DNA from: Conexibacter sp.
GTDB lineage: Bacteria > Actinomycetota > Thermoleophilia > Solirubrobacterales > Solirubrobacteraceae
NCBI GenBank assembly: GCA_025964295.1
Contig: JAOPZD010000670.1
Span: forward strand, 1 to 32,667
Direction of reading: 5' to 3'
Length of the DNA stretch: 32,667 nt
Every line of letters starts with the position of its first letter. Position 1 is the first letter of the stretch. Of the stretch, positions 7,273 through 15,370 are shown in pieces. Position numbers and translations under genes: made by a program. Under the pieces are notes generated by a model. The model saw only the letters and a program-made list of their open reading frames with translations. It did not search any database and had not been told where the DNA came from.

Positions 7273-8157
7273 TCAGGACCCGTGCTGGAAGGACTCGGGC
7301 GGCATCGCCCCCCACGCGCTGTAGGCGGTCGGGAAGTCCTCCCAGACCCTGGCGTCGTCGGGTGCGGCGATGCGCGGCATCTCACCGGAGAGCTCATACC
7401 GATGCCCGCCCGGAGCGATAAAGTACGTGTACAGGTTCCCGCCGAGGTTATGACGCCCCGGCCCGGCCTCCAATGGGACCTTTACGCGTGCCAGTTGGTC
7501 GGCGGCGCGCTTGAGGTGGTCGATGCCGTCCATGGTCCATGCCACGTGATCGAGGCTCTCGCTCGCGTCCGGCGACCCGATGATCGCGACGTCGTGGTGG
7601 AAGTCGCTCGTCCGCGTCCACGCGGCCCCCCAGACCCCCGGGGCGGGCTGGAAGGAATCCGAGAGGCGGAAGTCGAGCGCCTGCACGAGGAACTCCACCA
7701 GGCCCTTGACGTCCTGGGCGCGCAGCGTCACGTGGTCCAGGTCGAGCGGGGCGATGCCCTTCAGCCGCGCATGGGGGCCGCCTGCAGGCTGGAGGTACAG
7801 CCGCCGACCGGCGCTGACCACGAGCTCGATCGAGTGTCCGCTGGGCGCCGTGAAGCGCAGGGCGTCGCTCTGGCCCGGCTCGGCGTCCTGTGACCGTGCG
7901 CTCGAGACTCCGAGCTCCGCCAGCCGTCCGGCGTAGTGGTCGAGGTCCTCGGTCGAGGTCACCTCGAGGCCGAGGTGCCGGATCCCGCGGCCCTCCGAGA
8001 GCGCGAGGTCGTAGTCCTCGTCGGCCCCGGCGCCGAGGTACACGACACCGTCCTCGCGAGCCATCTCGTGGAGCCCGAGCACGTGCTCGTGAAACTCCAG
8101 GGTCGCCTCCACATCGTCCACGCCAAGCTCGACGTGCGCCACCTTCTGAATACCCAT
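7273..8157 (-). CDS. Type I extradiol dioxygenase, catechol 2,3-dioxygenase-like
   Basis: This 294-residue protein has two vicinal-oxygen-chelate (glyoxalase) domains. Predicted Fe(II) ligands are H142 (LDHVTL), H204 (LDHVAW) and E255 (RYELSG). Their spacing of 62 and 51 is close to XylE (153, 214, 265: 61 and 51). H188 in HHDVAI corresponds to the XylE acid-base His199. It should cleave a catechol next to the diol, giving a yellow 2-hydroxymuconate-type product. ATG 8157 is chosen because the first domain begins there (MGIQKVAHVELGV) and AGAGGA precedes it. It lies in the same unit as the HpaB-type monooxygenase (catechol supply) and the alpha/beta hydrolase (next step). The catechol substituent is unknown. 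Confidence 0.92.
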   Translation of the reverse strand: MGIQKVAHVELGVDDVEATLEFHEHVLGLHEMAREDGVVYLGAGADEDYDLALSEGRGIRHLGLEVTSTEDLDHYAGRLAELGVSSARSQDAEPGQSDALRFTAPSGHSIELVVSAGRRLYLQPAGGPHARLKGIAPLDLDHVTLRAQDVKGLVEFLVQALDFRLSDSFQPAPGVWGAAWTRTSDFHHDVAIIGSPDASESLDHVAWTMDGIDHLKRAADQLARVKVPLEAGPGRHNLGGNLYTYFIAPGGHRYELSGEMPRIAAPDDARVWEDFPTAYSAWGAMPPESFQHGS

Positions 8158-8198
8158 GATGCGATTCCTCTTTTCGGGCGAGTGTTGGATCCGATGAG

Positions 8199-8969
8199 CT
8201 AGAAGGCGCCGACGAGCAGGAAGCCGCCGTCGACGGCGTGCGTCTGTCCGGTGAGGAAGCCCGCCTCGTCGCGTGCCAGGAACGAGACCAGCGCCGCGAT
8301 GTCCGATGGCAGGCCGAAGCGGCCGACCGGGATCGTGCCGAGGTCGCGAGCCTCCAGGTCCTGCACCTCGATGCCGGCGGCCGCGGCGCGCCGCGCTGCA
8401 ATCTGTCGGCGCCGGCCCGTGTCGATGTGCGCCGGCGCGAGAACGTGGGTGGTCACGCCGTCGGGCCCGACCTCCTCCACCAGCGAGGTCGCCAGCGCCT
8501 GCACGCCGGCCCGCATCACGTTCGACAGGTGCAGCGACGGCATCGGCCGCACCACACCGCTGGAGGTGAGGTAGATCAGGCGGCCCCAACCCCGCTCACG
8601 CATGCCCGGGAGCACCTCGCCCGTCAGCTGCAAGGCCGAGTCGAGGATCAGCCGGTAGCTGTGCTCCCACGCCTCCGGCGCGATGTGGGCGAACGGCGCG
8701 GGCGGTGGCCCGCCGGTGTTGCTGACCAGGACGTCCACGCCGCCGAGCGCCTCCACGGCGGCGGCCGCCGCCGCCCGGGCGGCGCCCGGGCGGGAGAAGT
8801 CGGCGACCATGTGCCCGACCGCGCCGAGCTCTGTGGCGGCCTGCGGCACCAGGTCCTCCTCGAACCCGGTGATGAAGACCTCCATGCCGTCGGCGATCAG
8901 CCGTTCGGCCACGCCGAAGCCGATGCCAGTCGACGCCGCGGTGACCAGTGCACGGCGCGGCGCGGTCAT
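8199..8969 (-). CDS. Atypical short-chain dehydrogenase/reductase
   Basis: This 256-residue protein has an SDR fold: the cofactor loop TAASTGIGFG (10-19), SNTGG in place of NNAG, TSSG (135-138) and the C-terminal GFLTGQTHAVDGG. The catalytic Tyr-x3-Lys is absent; the equivalent segment reads LHLSNVMRAG (146-155). This matches an SDR-like subgroup with an SNxxRAG motif known to lack the perfect catalytic tetrad. The start codon overlaps the monooxygenase stop (ATGA), and 41 nt separate it from the dioxygenase gene. It may still bind NAD(P) and act through other residues, or be structural. A cis-diol dehydrogenase role is tempting but not supported by the motifs. Confidence 0.85.
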   Translation of the reverse strand: MTAPRRALVTAASTGIGFGVAERLIADGMEVFITGFEEDLVPQAATELGAVGHMVADFSRPGAARAAAAAAVEALGGVDVLVSNTGGPPPAPFAHIAPEAWEHSYRLILDSALQLTGEVLPGMRERGWGRLIYLTSSGVVRPMPSLHLSNVMRAGVQALATSLVEEVGPDGVTTHVLAPAHIDTGRRRQIAARRAAAAGIEVQDLEARDLGTIPVGRFGLPSDIAALVSFLARDEAGFLTGQTHAVDGGFLLVGAF

Positions 8970-10477
8970 GGCGTCGCCTCGGCGACACCGGCCGGGACGG
9001 CTCCGTTGCTTGCCGGGTTGCTACCTGCGCCGGCGGGGAGCTTCGTCTGGGCCAGCAGGCCATCGATGAGGCGCAGCGGCTCTGCCCAGTCGTACATCAT
9101 GAACTGGGTGTTGATGCGCAGGAACATCGGATCCCCCGCATAGAAGCGCTCGTACAGCTCGTGGCGGCCGCCGAACCCGCCCACCGCGAGGTCCGCGGCG
9201 ACCTTGTACATCGCGATGCGGTCCACCGCGGACACCTCCGGACCGCGGTAGAACTTCGCGAGGTCCTTGGCGATCGGCGAGTCAAACGCGCTCACGTCAC
9301 CCGGCTGGTAGAGCAGGCCGCCGGCCAGCATCAGCTGCAGCATCTCGCGCATGCGCGGGTACCAGCGGTTGCCGGAGTTGCGGACTGCGAAGAGCGGCGC
9401 CACGTCCGGGATGAAGATGCCATCCTCACGTGCCTCCGCGCTCGCCTCCGACGCGAGCACCGCCGCCTTGGTGAGCTCGATGTACGTCGTCATCTCGCCC
9501 ATCATGTCCCGCACCTGGGGGAACTGATCGGTGTTCACCATCGCGGTCGCCCGCTTGGCCAGCCCGGCGACGAACTGCAGCTTGGACAGCAGCCGCGTCG
9601 ACGTCTGCACGCCGGTGAACGCGTTGGACTGGATCTCCCAGATCCGGTTCACCCGCTCGTGGTCCTGGTTGATGAACACGCGGTCCCACGGCACCAGCAC
9701 CTGGTCGAAGACCGCGACGGCGTCCATCTCGTCGAAGCGGCTGGCGAGCGGATGGTCGAAGCTGTTGTGCTCGGAGAACGTCTCGCGGCTGATGAAGCGC
9801 AGGCCCGCCGTGTTCGACGGGATCGCGAAGGCGATCGCGTACGGGGTCTCACTCGGCTCCGAGCGGCGGACGGAGAACGGCCACACGAGGATCTCGTCGG
9901 AATACGGGGCCGCGGTCGCGAGCATCTTCGCCCCGCTGACGATCAGGCCCTCCTCCGTCTCCCGCTCGACGCCGAGGTAGGTGTACGGGTCGGGCTGCCG
10001 TGACGGCGGCTGGGAGCGATCGACCGGCGGGTCGGCGAGCGCGTGGGTGAGGAACAGATCGTTCTCGCGCACATGCTCGAAGTAGGTCCGCACGCGGTCG
10101 GCGTGCTCACCGAAGAAGTCGGCGTTGATGTACCAGGCGGTCAGCATCGCCCCGATGAAGTCGGTCGTGCGACCCATCAACCCCAGCGTGGCGTCCGACC
10201 ACACCTTGTGGGCCCGCCGGCGGCGGGCGAGGTCACCGCGGGAGCGCGGCACCAGGAACTGCGTCCCGACCATGTCACCCGTGTCGGGGGAGGGGAAGAG
10301 CATGTCCTCGCGCTGCGCCGGCTCGTGCTGGATGTCGTAGAGGCGGGCGATCTGGTGGGCGGCGCCGCGCGTCGCAGGATGCTCGGTGACGTCGGTGATC
10401 CGATCGGACCCGACCCAGACCTCCGGTGAATTGGCCTTGAGGCGGTCGAGGTACTGCTGTCCTGTCCTAGCTCCCAT
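8966..10477 (-). CDS. hpaB: HpaB-type flavin-dependent aromatic monooxygenase, oxygenase component
   Basis: This 503-residue protein fits the 4-hydroxyphenylacetate 3-hydroxylase family (HpaB/PvcC/TftD), which uses reduced flavin and O2 to ortho-hydroxylate phenols to catechols. The start (TGQQYLDRLK), the central FDEMDAVAVFDQVLVPWDRVF and the late GGFGGRHELYERFY regions are typical of the HpaB N-terminal and C-terminal domains. GGAAGGAG precedes ATG 10477, and the start overlaps the hydrolase stop by 11 nt. Its flavin supplier is almost certainly the reductase encoded divergently at 11478-12056. The product would feed the extradiol dioxygenase at 7273-8157. The natural phenol is unknown; 4-hydroxyphenylacetate is only the founding member's substrate. 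Confidence 0.92.
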   Translation of the reverse strand: MGARTGQQYLDRLKANSPEVWVGSDRITDVTEHPATRGAAHQIARLYDIQHEPAQREDMLFPSPDTGDMVGTQFLVPRSRGDLARRRRAHKVWSDATLGLMGRTTDFIGAMLTAWYINADFFGEHADRVRTYFEHVRENDLFLTHALADPPVDRSQPPSRQPDPYTYLGVERETEEGLIVSGAKMLATAAPYSDEILVWPFSVRRSEPSETPYAIAFAIPSNTAGLRFISRETFSEHNSFDHPLASRFDEMDAVAVFDQVLVPWDRVFINQDHERVNRIWEIQSNAFTGVQTSTRLLSKLQFVAGLAKRATAMVNTDQFPQVRDMMGEMTTYIELTKAAVLASEASAEAREDGIFIPDVAPLFAVRNSGNRWYPRMREMLQLMLAGGLLYQPGDVSAFDSPIAKDLAKFYRGPEVSAVDRIAMYKVAADLAVGGFGGRHELYERFYAGDPMFLRINTQFMMYDWAEPLRLIDGLLAQTKLPAGAGSNPASNGAVPAGVAEATP

Positions 10478-11342
10478 GGAGCGCTCCTTCCAAGAGGAAA
10501 TCGAGGTGCACGGCGTGAAAGTCGTCCGGCTGCTCCCACTGCGGCCAGTGACCGGCGTCGCTGATGACGTGGAGGCGGCTGCCGGGGATCCAGCCCTTGA
10601 GCAGGTCGGCCTCGTCGAGACCGCCGGTCGGGTCGTGGTCGGTCCACAGCAGGAGGGTCGGCGCCGTGATCTCGCCGCACCACTCCGGGCTCCAGGCGTA
10701 GCGCTCACGCACCTCCCAGTCCTGGACGGCCACGATATGTTCCATCGCGCGCTCGAAGCCCGGCTGCGTGTAGATCGTCCTGCGGATGTGGACCAGCTCG
10801 TCGGTGACGTGCGACGTGTCGTGGAAAAGCCATTCCAGGCGCGCGCGCACGTTCGGCTCGGTGGCCTCGCGCACGGCCTTGAGGCTCGACTCCTTGACCT
10901 TGGTCATCACCTCCGGCTTGTTGGCGATGTTGCCAGGGGTGTTGAGGATCAGGTGGTCGACGCGCTCGGGATGGTGCGCGGCGAACCATGCGGCGACCCA
11001 GCCACCGAGCGACTCCCCCGAGACGTGCGCCCGCTCGACGCCGAGCGCGTCGAGGACGGCGAGCAGGTGGTCGCTCAGCCGATCGATCGTGTACGGGTAG
11101 TCGGGCTTGTCGGTCAGCCCGTGCCCGAGCATGTCGTAGGCGATGACACGCAGGCCGCCCGCGGCGAGCGGGACGATGTTGCGCGAGTAGGCCTCGATGT
11201 GTCCGCCCGTGCCGTGGACGAGCACGAGGGGTGGGCCGTCGCCGGCCTCCAGCACCCGCGTGCGGATGCCGGCCGCGTCGACGTAGTGCTGGCGCACCGG
11301 CGCCGCCATGAGGTCCGTCCAGATACTGACGTGGGGATCCAT
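10467..11342 (-). CDS. Alpha/beta hydrolase, meta-cleavage-product hydrolase type
   Basis: This 291-residue protein shows the alpha/beta-hydrolase oxyanion segment LVHGTGGH, the nucleophile elbow GESLGG (S111), an acidic candidate D235 or D237 (LLLWTDHDP) and H265 in DAGHWPQWEQP. The last motif is characteristic of C-C bond hydrolases such as BphD, MhpC and HsaD. It should split the extradiol cleavage product into a hydroxypentadienoate and a carboxylic acid. ATG 11342 is used; ATG 11309 (M12) is an alternative. It is the first gene of the six-gene unit, 121 nt from the operator palindrome at 11464 that it shares with the divergent flavin reductase. Confidence 0.9.
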   Translation of the reverse strand: MDPHVSIWTDLMAAPVRQHYVDAAGIRTRVLEAGDGPPLVLVHGTGGHIEAYSRNIVPLAAGGLRVIAYDMLGHGLTDKPDYPYTIDRLSDHLLAVLDALGVERAHVSGESLGGWVAAWFAAHHPERVDHLILNTPGNIANKPEVMTKVKESSLKAVREATEPNVRARLEWLFHDTSHVTDELVHIRRTIYTQPGFERAMEHIVAVQDWEVRERYAWSPEWCGEITAPTLLLWTDHDPTGGLDEADLLKGWIPGSRLHVISDAGHWPQWEQPDDFHAVHLDFLLEGALHGS

Positions 11343-11442
11343 CGTCTCGTCCGCTCTCCTGCCGCTCGTACGGCCGCTGCTACACAGCGACCCTGACCTG
11401 ACCCGCCACCCTCTGGATGACTTGCGAGAGCAGGAAACGACC

Positions 11443-11470
11443 TTGCCATTCGCTTCAAACAGGCTAGCAT
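11443..11470 (+). promoter_or_regulatory. Promoter of the flavin reductase gene
   Basis: TTGCCA (11443-11448), a 16-nt spacer and TAGCAT (11465-11470) form a plausible sigma-70-type promoter. The -10 lies inside the operator palindrome at 11464-11475. Transcription would begin at about 11477-11478, at the chosen ATG, so the message would be leaderless. A protein bound to the palindrome would block this promoter. Confidence 0.55.
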
Positions 11471-11475
11471 GTTAG
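11464..11475. promoter_or_regulatory. Operator palindrome in the divergent hydrolase/flavin reductase promoter
   Basis: CTAGCATGTTAG matches the perfect palindrome at 11 of 12 positions. It is part of a 15-nt block (11458-11472) repeated exactly at 21196-21210. It overlaps the -10 of the flavin reductase promoter and can also control the minus-strand six-gene unit. Confidence 0.7.
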
Positions 11476-11477
11476 TC

Positions 11478-12056
11478 ATGTCAGCGCAAGAATCTCGGCA
11501 GGTCATCAACGAGCAACGGCAGTTCCGAGCAGCACTCGGCCGCTTCGCCACGGGCGTGACGATCGTCACCACCGCCCACCGGGGGGAGGTTCACGGCATG
11601 ACCGCCAACGGCTTCATGTCGGTGTCTCTGGATCCACCGCTCGTGGTCGTCTCGATCTCCAAGCGGGCGCGCATGCACGACGTGCTCAAGCTCACCGGGA
11701 GCTACGGCGTCAACGTGCTGGCGCGCGAGCAGGAGCACCTCAGCCAGCACTTCGCCGGGCGCCCGACGCACGGCCTGAAGGTGCCGTTCGTTGACGGGCA
11801 CGGAGCGCCGCTCATCGCCGGCTCGCTCGTGCACGTCAGCGCCCGCGTCCGCGACGCGCACGACGCCGGCGATCACACCTTGTTCGTCGGCGAGGTCGAC
11901 CACTTCGAGATGCACCTCGGCGAGCCGCTGATCTTCCACTCCGGCGGCTACCGCGCGCTCGTGGAAGCCGCCCCCGATCCCGGTCACCGCGAACCGTGGG
12001 ACGGCTTCTGCCTGGTGCCGGGGCCACCTGCCCCGCCGGCGGGCGCCGGGAGCTGA
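11478..12056 (+). CDS. Flavin reductase, partner of the HpaB-type monooxygenase
   Basis: This 192-residue protein belongs to the flavin-reductase-like FMN/FAD-binding family (HpaC/HsaB type). It shows FRAALGRFATGVTIVT, GMTANGFMSVSLDPPLVVVSI and a late FHSGGYRAL. It reduces FAD or FMN with NAD(P)H and releases it for an oxygenase. Of two close starts (11469, 11478) I prefer ATG 11478: the first ATG lies inside the -10/operator and the predicted transcript starts at the second. It is encoded divergently from the operon with the HpaB-type oxygenase and shares its control region, which supports the pairing. The C-terminal tail is proline- and alanine-rich and probably disordered. Confidence 0.92.
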   Translation: MSAQESRQVINEQRQFRAALGRFATGVTIVTTAHRGEVHGMTANGFMSVSLDPPLVVVSISKRARMHDVLKLTGSYGVNVLAREQEHLSQHFAGRPTHGLKVPFVDGHGAPLIAGSLVHVSARVRDAHDAGDHTLFVGEVDHFEMHLGEPLIFHSGGYRALVEAAPDPGHREPWDGFCLVPGPPAPPAGAGS

Positions 12057-12075
12057 CACCTGCCGCTCAGCGCTC
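12050..12075. terminator. Weak hairpin across two convergent stops
   Basis: GAGCTGA (12050-12056) can pair with TCAG-cg-CTC (12067-12075) with a two-base bulge, covering the stops of the flavin reductase and hydratase genes, which converge with a 10-nt gap. It may be a small bidirectional terminator. The stem is short and without T-tract. Confidence 0.2.
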
Positions 12076-12870
12076 GAAGACCATGCTGAGCGGCGGCTCG
12101 CCGTGCATGGCCAGCATGAAGTGGTCGCCGGGAGCCACGTCGACGGCCCGCGCCAGCGAACCGGAGAGGACGACGTCGCCGGCACGGACCCCGACCCCGA
12201 GCCGGCCGAGCCGGCTCAGCAGCCACGCGACCGCGCGCGCGGGTTCGCCCATCGCCGCGGCTCCCAGCCCCTCGGCCACCAGGTCGCCGTTCCGGGACAT
12301 CCGCATGCCCAGGCTGCTGAGGTCCCGCGTTCGCAGCTCACGACTCCACGGACCGACCGTGTAGCCGCCGTATGAGGCGTTGTCGGCGATCGTGTCCGCG
12401 AGCTTGATCCGCCAGTCCTCGATGCGGCTGTCGACGATCTCGAACGACGGGGCGACCGCCTCGGTCACCGCGAGCGCGAGCTGCGGCGAGACGTGGGGCG
12501 AGTTCAGCGGCTCGCCGATCAGGAAGGCCAGCTCGCCCTCGATCCGGGGCTGGAGGAAGACATCGTGCCGGGCGCGGGCCACACCGTTCCGGGCGGGAAA
12601 GAAGCCGGAGCTCCACAGCGTCCCGAAGTCCGGCTCGTGGACGCCCATCTGCTCCTGCATCGCGGCGCTGGTCAGGCCGATCTTGCGCCCCAGGATCCGG
12701 TCGCCGCGCGCTATCCTCCGGTCCGCCCAACGGGCCTGGACGGCGTATGCGTCGTCAGCTGTCTCGAGGCCGTCGGTGTCGCTCAGAGGCTGCGTCGGAG
12801 CCCGCTGCTCGTAGGCGACGTCCAGCCGCTGGGCCAGCTCGTCGAGCCGCCCCGGGGAGAGTGGGCTCAT
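12067..12870 (-). CDS. mhpD: 2-hydroxypenta-2,4-dienoate hydratase (MhpD/HsaE family)
   Basis: This 267-residue protein has GRKIGLTS (61-68) and the metal-binding pair E111/E113 in RIEGELAF plus E144 in FEIVDSRI. They match MhpD E106/E108/E139 with a constant offset of five. The enzyme adds water to 2-hydroxypentadienoate-type products of the C-C hydrolase, giving 4-hydroxy-2-oxovalerate or a substituted analogue. ATG 12870 overlaps the stop of the upstream hydratase-like gene (ATGA). It is the last gene of the nine-gene unit, and its product feeds the aldolase encoded two genes upstream. The catalytically similar 4-oxalocrotonate decarboxylase is an alternative family member, but the aldolase/dehydrogenase context favours hydratase. 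Confidence 0.92.
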   Translation of the reverse strand: MSPLSPGRLDELAQRLDVAYEQRAPTQPLSDTDGLETADDAYAVQARWADRRIARGDRILGRKIGLTSAAMQEQMGVHEPDFGTLWSSGFFPARNGVARARHDVFLQPRIEGELAFLIGEPLNSPHVSPQLALAVTEAVAPSFEIVDSRIEDWRIKLADTIADNASYGGYTVGPWSRELRTRDLSSLGMRMSRNGDLVAEGLGAAAMGEPARAVAWLLSRLGRLGVGVRAGDVVLSGSLARAVDVAPGDHFMLAMHGEPPLSMVFER

Positions 12871-13451
12871 CGGCCGTCTCCGCCGACACGGACAGCGAGC
12901 AGCGCATCCGCCGGACCGCGCAACTCGACGACGCTGCGCTCGGTCACGCGCGACCGCGGCGCCGACCACAGCACCACGACGGTCCCGGCGGCCAGTGTGC
13001 CGTGGCGCTCCGCCAGCGCGCGGAGCACCCGGCCGGCATCGCCGGTGCTCGTCGTCGCACAGGTGGCGAGCTCCTCGCCCGCCACGTGGAGCAGCAGGCG
13101 CCCGTCGGTCGACGGCAGCGCGCGTTCGCCCACGAGCACGCACCGCTGCACGATCGGCGCGGGGCTGTCGTGGTCTGGCGTCAGCTCCAGGGCCAGGAAG
13201 GAGGCGCCGACCGCAAGCGCCGCGGCCTCCTCGACCGCGCCGGGGCCGACGGCGTGGCGCAGGACGCACGCGAGACCTGCCGCCACCGTGAGCGGCAGGC
13301 TCAGCGCGACGGGGTCGCTCCCTTGGACGTCCTGCAGCAGCGTCGCGGCCCCCGCCGCCTGCTCCTCGCGCGCACCGGCATCGCGAACCTCATAGCCGGT
13401 CGGCCCGGCGACGCCGGCGTCCGCCGCCCGCTCGGCGAGTCCGGCGCTCAT
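12867..13451 (-). CDS. Degenerate hydratase-like protein
   Basis: This 194-residue protein seems to be a shortened, diverged relative of the neighbouring hydratase. The C-terminal halves follow the same course: ASFLALEL against PSFEIVDS, then [12 protein letters not shown], an ALAERHG helix matching LLSRLGR, and [13 protein letters not shown] against GVRAGDVVLSGS. The GRKIGLTS segment and all three metal-binding glutamates of the active enzyme are missing, so it should not be a hydratase itself. Both ends overlap neighbouring genes by 4 nt, indicating tight coupling with aldolase and hydratase. It has no stop or frameshift, so it is not a simple pseudogene. I infer a structural or regulatory subunit of the hydratase. 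The homology is read by eye and moderate. Confidence 0.6.
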   Translation of the reverse strand: MSAGLAERAADAGVAGPTGYEVRDAGAREEQAAGAATLLQDVQGSDPVALSLPLTVAAGLACVLRHAVGPGAVEEAAALAVGASFLALELTPDHDSPAPIVQRCVLVGERALPSTDGRLLLHVAGEELATCATTSTGDAGRVLRALAERHGTLAAGTVVVLWSAPRSRVTERSVVELRGPADALLAVRVGGDGR

Positions 13452-14464
13452 GCCGCGTCGGCCGCGAGCGAGAGCGCGACGTCGATGAGCATGTCCTCCT
13501 GCCCGCCGATGTACTTCCGGCGGCCGACCTCCTCGAGGATCTCGTGGGTCGGAACCCCGTAGCGCTCCGACGCTGCCTCGGCGTGGCGCAGGAAGCTCGA
13601 GTAGGCGCCGGCGAAGCCGAGCATGATCGCGTTCCGGTCGATCGGGAGGTCCCGGCCCATGATCGGCCGGACGACCTCCTCCGCCGCTGCGGCGATCTGC
13701 CGCGGGTCCACGCCGGTCTGGATCCCGAGCCGGCTGAAGACGGCAGCGATGAGCTCGGTGGGGGCGTTCCCTGCACCGGCTCCGAGGGCGCGCGTGGAGC
13801 CGTCGATCTGGCGGGCTCCGGCGGCCTGGGCGACCACCGAGTTGGCCACACCAAGACCGAGGTTGTTATGGGCGTGGAAGCCCACCTGGGCGTCGTCGCC
13901 GAGCTCGGTGACGACGGCGCTCACCCGGGCGGTCACCTGATCGGGCACCATGGCGCCGGCCGAGTCCACTACGTAGGCGCACTGACAGCCCGCGTCGACC
14001 ATGATCCGCGCCTGGCGGGCGAGGTCCGCCGGCTCGATCATGTGGCTGAGCATCAGGAACCCGACGGTCTCCAGCCCCAGGTCGCGGGCGGCGCCGAAGT
14101 GCTGCACCGAGACGTCAGCCTCGGTGCAGTGCGTGGCGACCCTGATGACCTGGATGCCACGGTCGGCGGCGGCCTTCATGTCGCTGACGCAGCCCACCCC
14201 CGGGACCACCAGCGCCGCGATGCGGGCACGTTGGGCGGTGTCGACGGCGGCGCTGATCAGGTCGAGCTCGTCGACTGCGGAGAACCCGTAGTTGAAGGAC
14301 GACCCCGCCAGACCGTCCCCGTGGGCCACCTCGATGACGGGCACGCCGGCGGGATCCAGGACGCCGACCACGGCGCGAACCTGCTCGACCGTGAACTGAT
14401 GGCCCATCGCGTGACTACCGTCGCGCAGCGTGCTGTCGGTGAGGCGGACGTCGAGCGCACTCAT
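13448..14464 (-). CDS. mhpE: 4-hydroxy-2-oxovalerate aldolase
   Basis: This 338-residue protein is a DmpG/MhpE/HsaF-type class II aldolase. R14 and D15 (LRDGSHA), H18, and the metal ligands H197/H199 (FHAHNN) match DmpG R17, D18, H21, H200 and H202 with a constant offset of three. It cleaves 4-hydroxy-2-oxoacids to pyruvate and an aldehyde. The C-terminal helical region ([20 protein letters not shown]) is the part that contacts the acetaldehyde dehydrogenase for aldehyde channelling. ATG 14464 overlaps the dehydrogenase stop (ATGA), consistent with that complex; a longer in-frame start upstream would run inside the dehydrogenase gene. Confidence 0.95.
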   Translation of the reverse strand: MSALDVRLTDSTLRDGSHAMGHQFTVEQVRAVVGVLDPAGVPVIEVAHGDGLAGSSFNYGFSAVDELDLISAAVDTAQRARIAALVVPGVGCVSDMKAAADRGIQVIRVATHCTEADVSVQHFGAARDLGLETVGFLMLSHMIEPADLARQARIMVDAGCQCAYVVDSAGAMVPDQVTARVSAVVTELGDDAQVGFHAHNNLGLGVANSVVAQAAGARQIDGSTRALGAGAGNAPTELIAAVFSRLGIQTGVDPRQIAAAAEEVVRPIMGRDLPIDRNAIMLGFAGAYSSFLRHAEAASERYGVPTHEILEEVGRRKYIGGQEDMLIDVALSLAADAA

Positions 14465-15363
14465 GCCGGTGCCCCCGCCAGCGCCGTGGCGACCTGCACG
14501 CCGACCCGGGTGGCGGCAGCGGTCATGATGTCGAGGTTCCCGGCGTACGGCGGGAAGTAGTCGCCTGCCCCCTCGACCTCGAGCAGGACCGTGACGCGGC
14601 CTCTGCCGCCCCACGCCTCGCGGGGTTCCTCGAACTGCGGCTCGGCCTTGAGCCGGTAGCCCGGGACGTAGGTGGCCACCGACGCGACCATCGCGTGGAT
14701 CGACTCCTGGATCGCAGTGTGGTCGGCGTCCTCACCGATGGCGCAGAACACGGTGTCGCGCATGATCAGGGGCGGCTCGGCGGGGTTCAAGACGATGATC
14801 GCCTTGCCCCGCTCGGCGCCGCCGACCACCTCCACGCCGCGCGCGGTGGTGCGCGTGAACTCGTCGATGTTGGCGCGCGTACCCGGTCCGGCCGAGCGGG
14901 AAGACACGGACGCGACGATCTCGGCGTACGGCACATCGGTGACGCGGCTGACGGCGGCGACCATCGGGATCGTCGCCTGTCCGCCGCAGGTCACCATGTT
15001 CATGTTGCGGGCGTCGAGGTGCTCGTCGAGGTTGACCGACGGCACGATGAAGGGCCCGATCGCAGCCGGCGTGAGGTCAACGGCGATGATGCCCGCCTCC
15101 GCGTAGCGCGGGGCGTGGGCCCGGTGCGCACCGGCCGACGTGGCGTCAAAGACGATCTGCGGCGCCACGGGCTGGTCCAGAAGCCAGTCCACCCCGCCGG
15201 CGGAGGCCTGCACCCCGGCCCCCCGGGCACGCTCCAGGCCCTCGCTCGCGGGGTCGATCCCGATCATGTACCGGACGTCCACGACCTCTTCGCGCTGCAG
15301 CTTCATCAACAGGTCCGTCCCGATATTCCCGGACCCCACGATTGCGACCGTCACCGGCTCCAT
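14461..15363 (-). CDS. mhpF: Acetaldehyde dehydrogenase (acylating)
   Basis: This 300-residue protein has the Rossmann motif GSGNIG (10-15) and the acylating nucleophile C126 in [11 protein letters not shown], as in DmpF/MhpF/HsaG. It converts acetaldehyde (or propanal) plus CoA and NAD+ to the acyl-CoA, receiving the aldehyde through a tunnel from the aldolase. ATG 15363 is chosen because the fold begins directly after it and GAGG lies 5 nt upstream; the longer frame to 15411 adds an arginine-rich tail without support. It starts 7 nt after the TDH-like dehydrogenase stop and overlaps the aldolase by 4 nt. Confidence 0.95.
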   Translation of the reverse strand: MEPVTVAIVGSGNIGTDLLMKLQREEVVDVRYMIGIDPASEGLERARGAGVQASAGGVDWLLDQPVAPQIVFDATSAGAHRAHAPRYAEAGIIAVDLTPAAIGPFIVPSVNLDEHLDARNMNMVTCGGQATIPMVAAVSRVTDVPYAEIVASVSSRSAGPGTRANIDEFTRTTARGVEVVGGAERGKAIIVLNPAEPPLIMRDTVFCAIGEDADHTAIQESIHAMVASVATYVPGYRLKAEPQFEEPREAWGGRGRVTVLLEVEGAGDYFPPYAGNLDIMTAAATRVGVQVATALAGAPA

Positions 15364-15370
15364 CTGTGCC

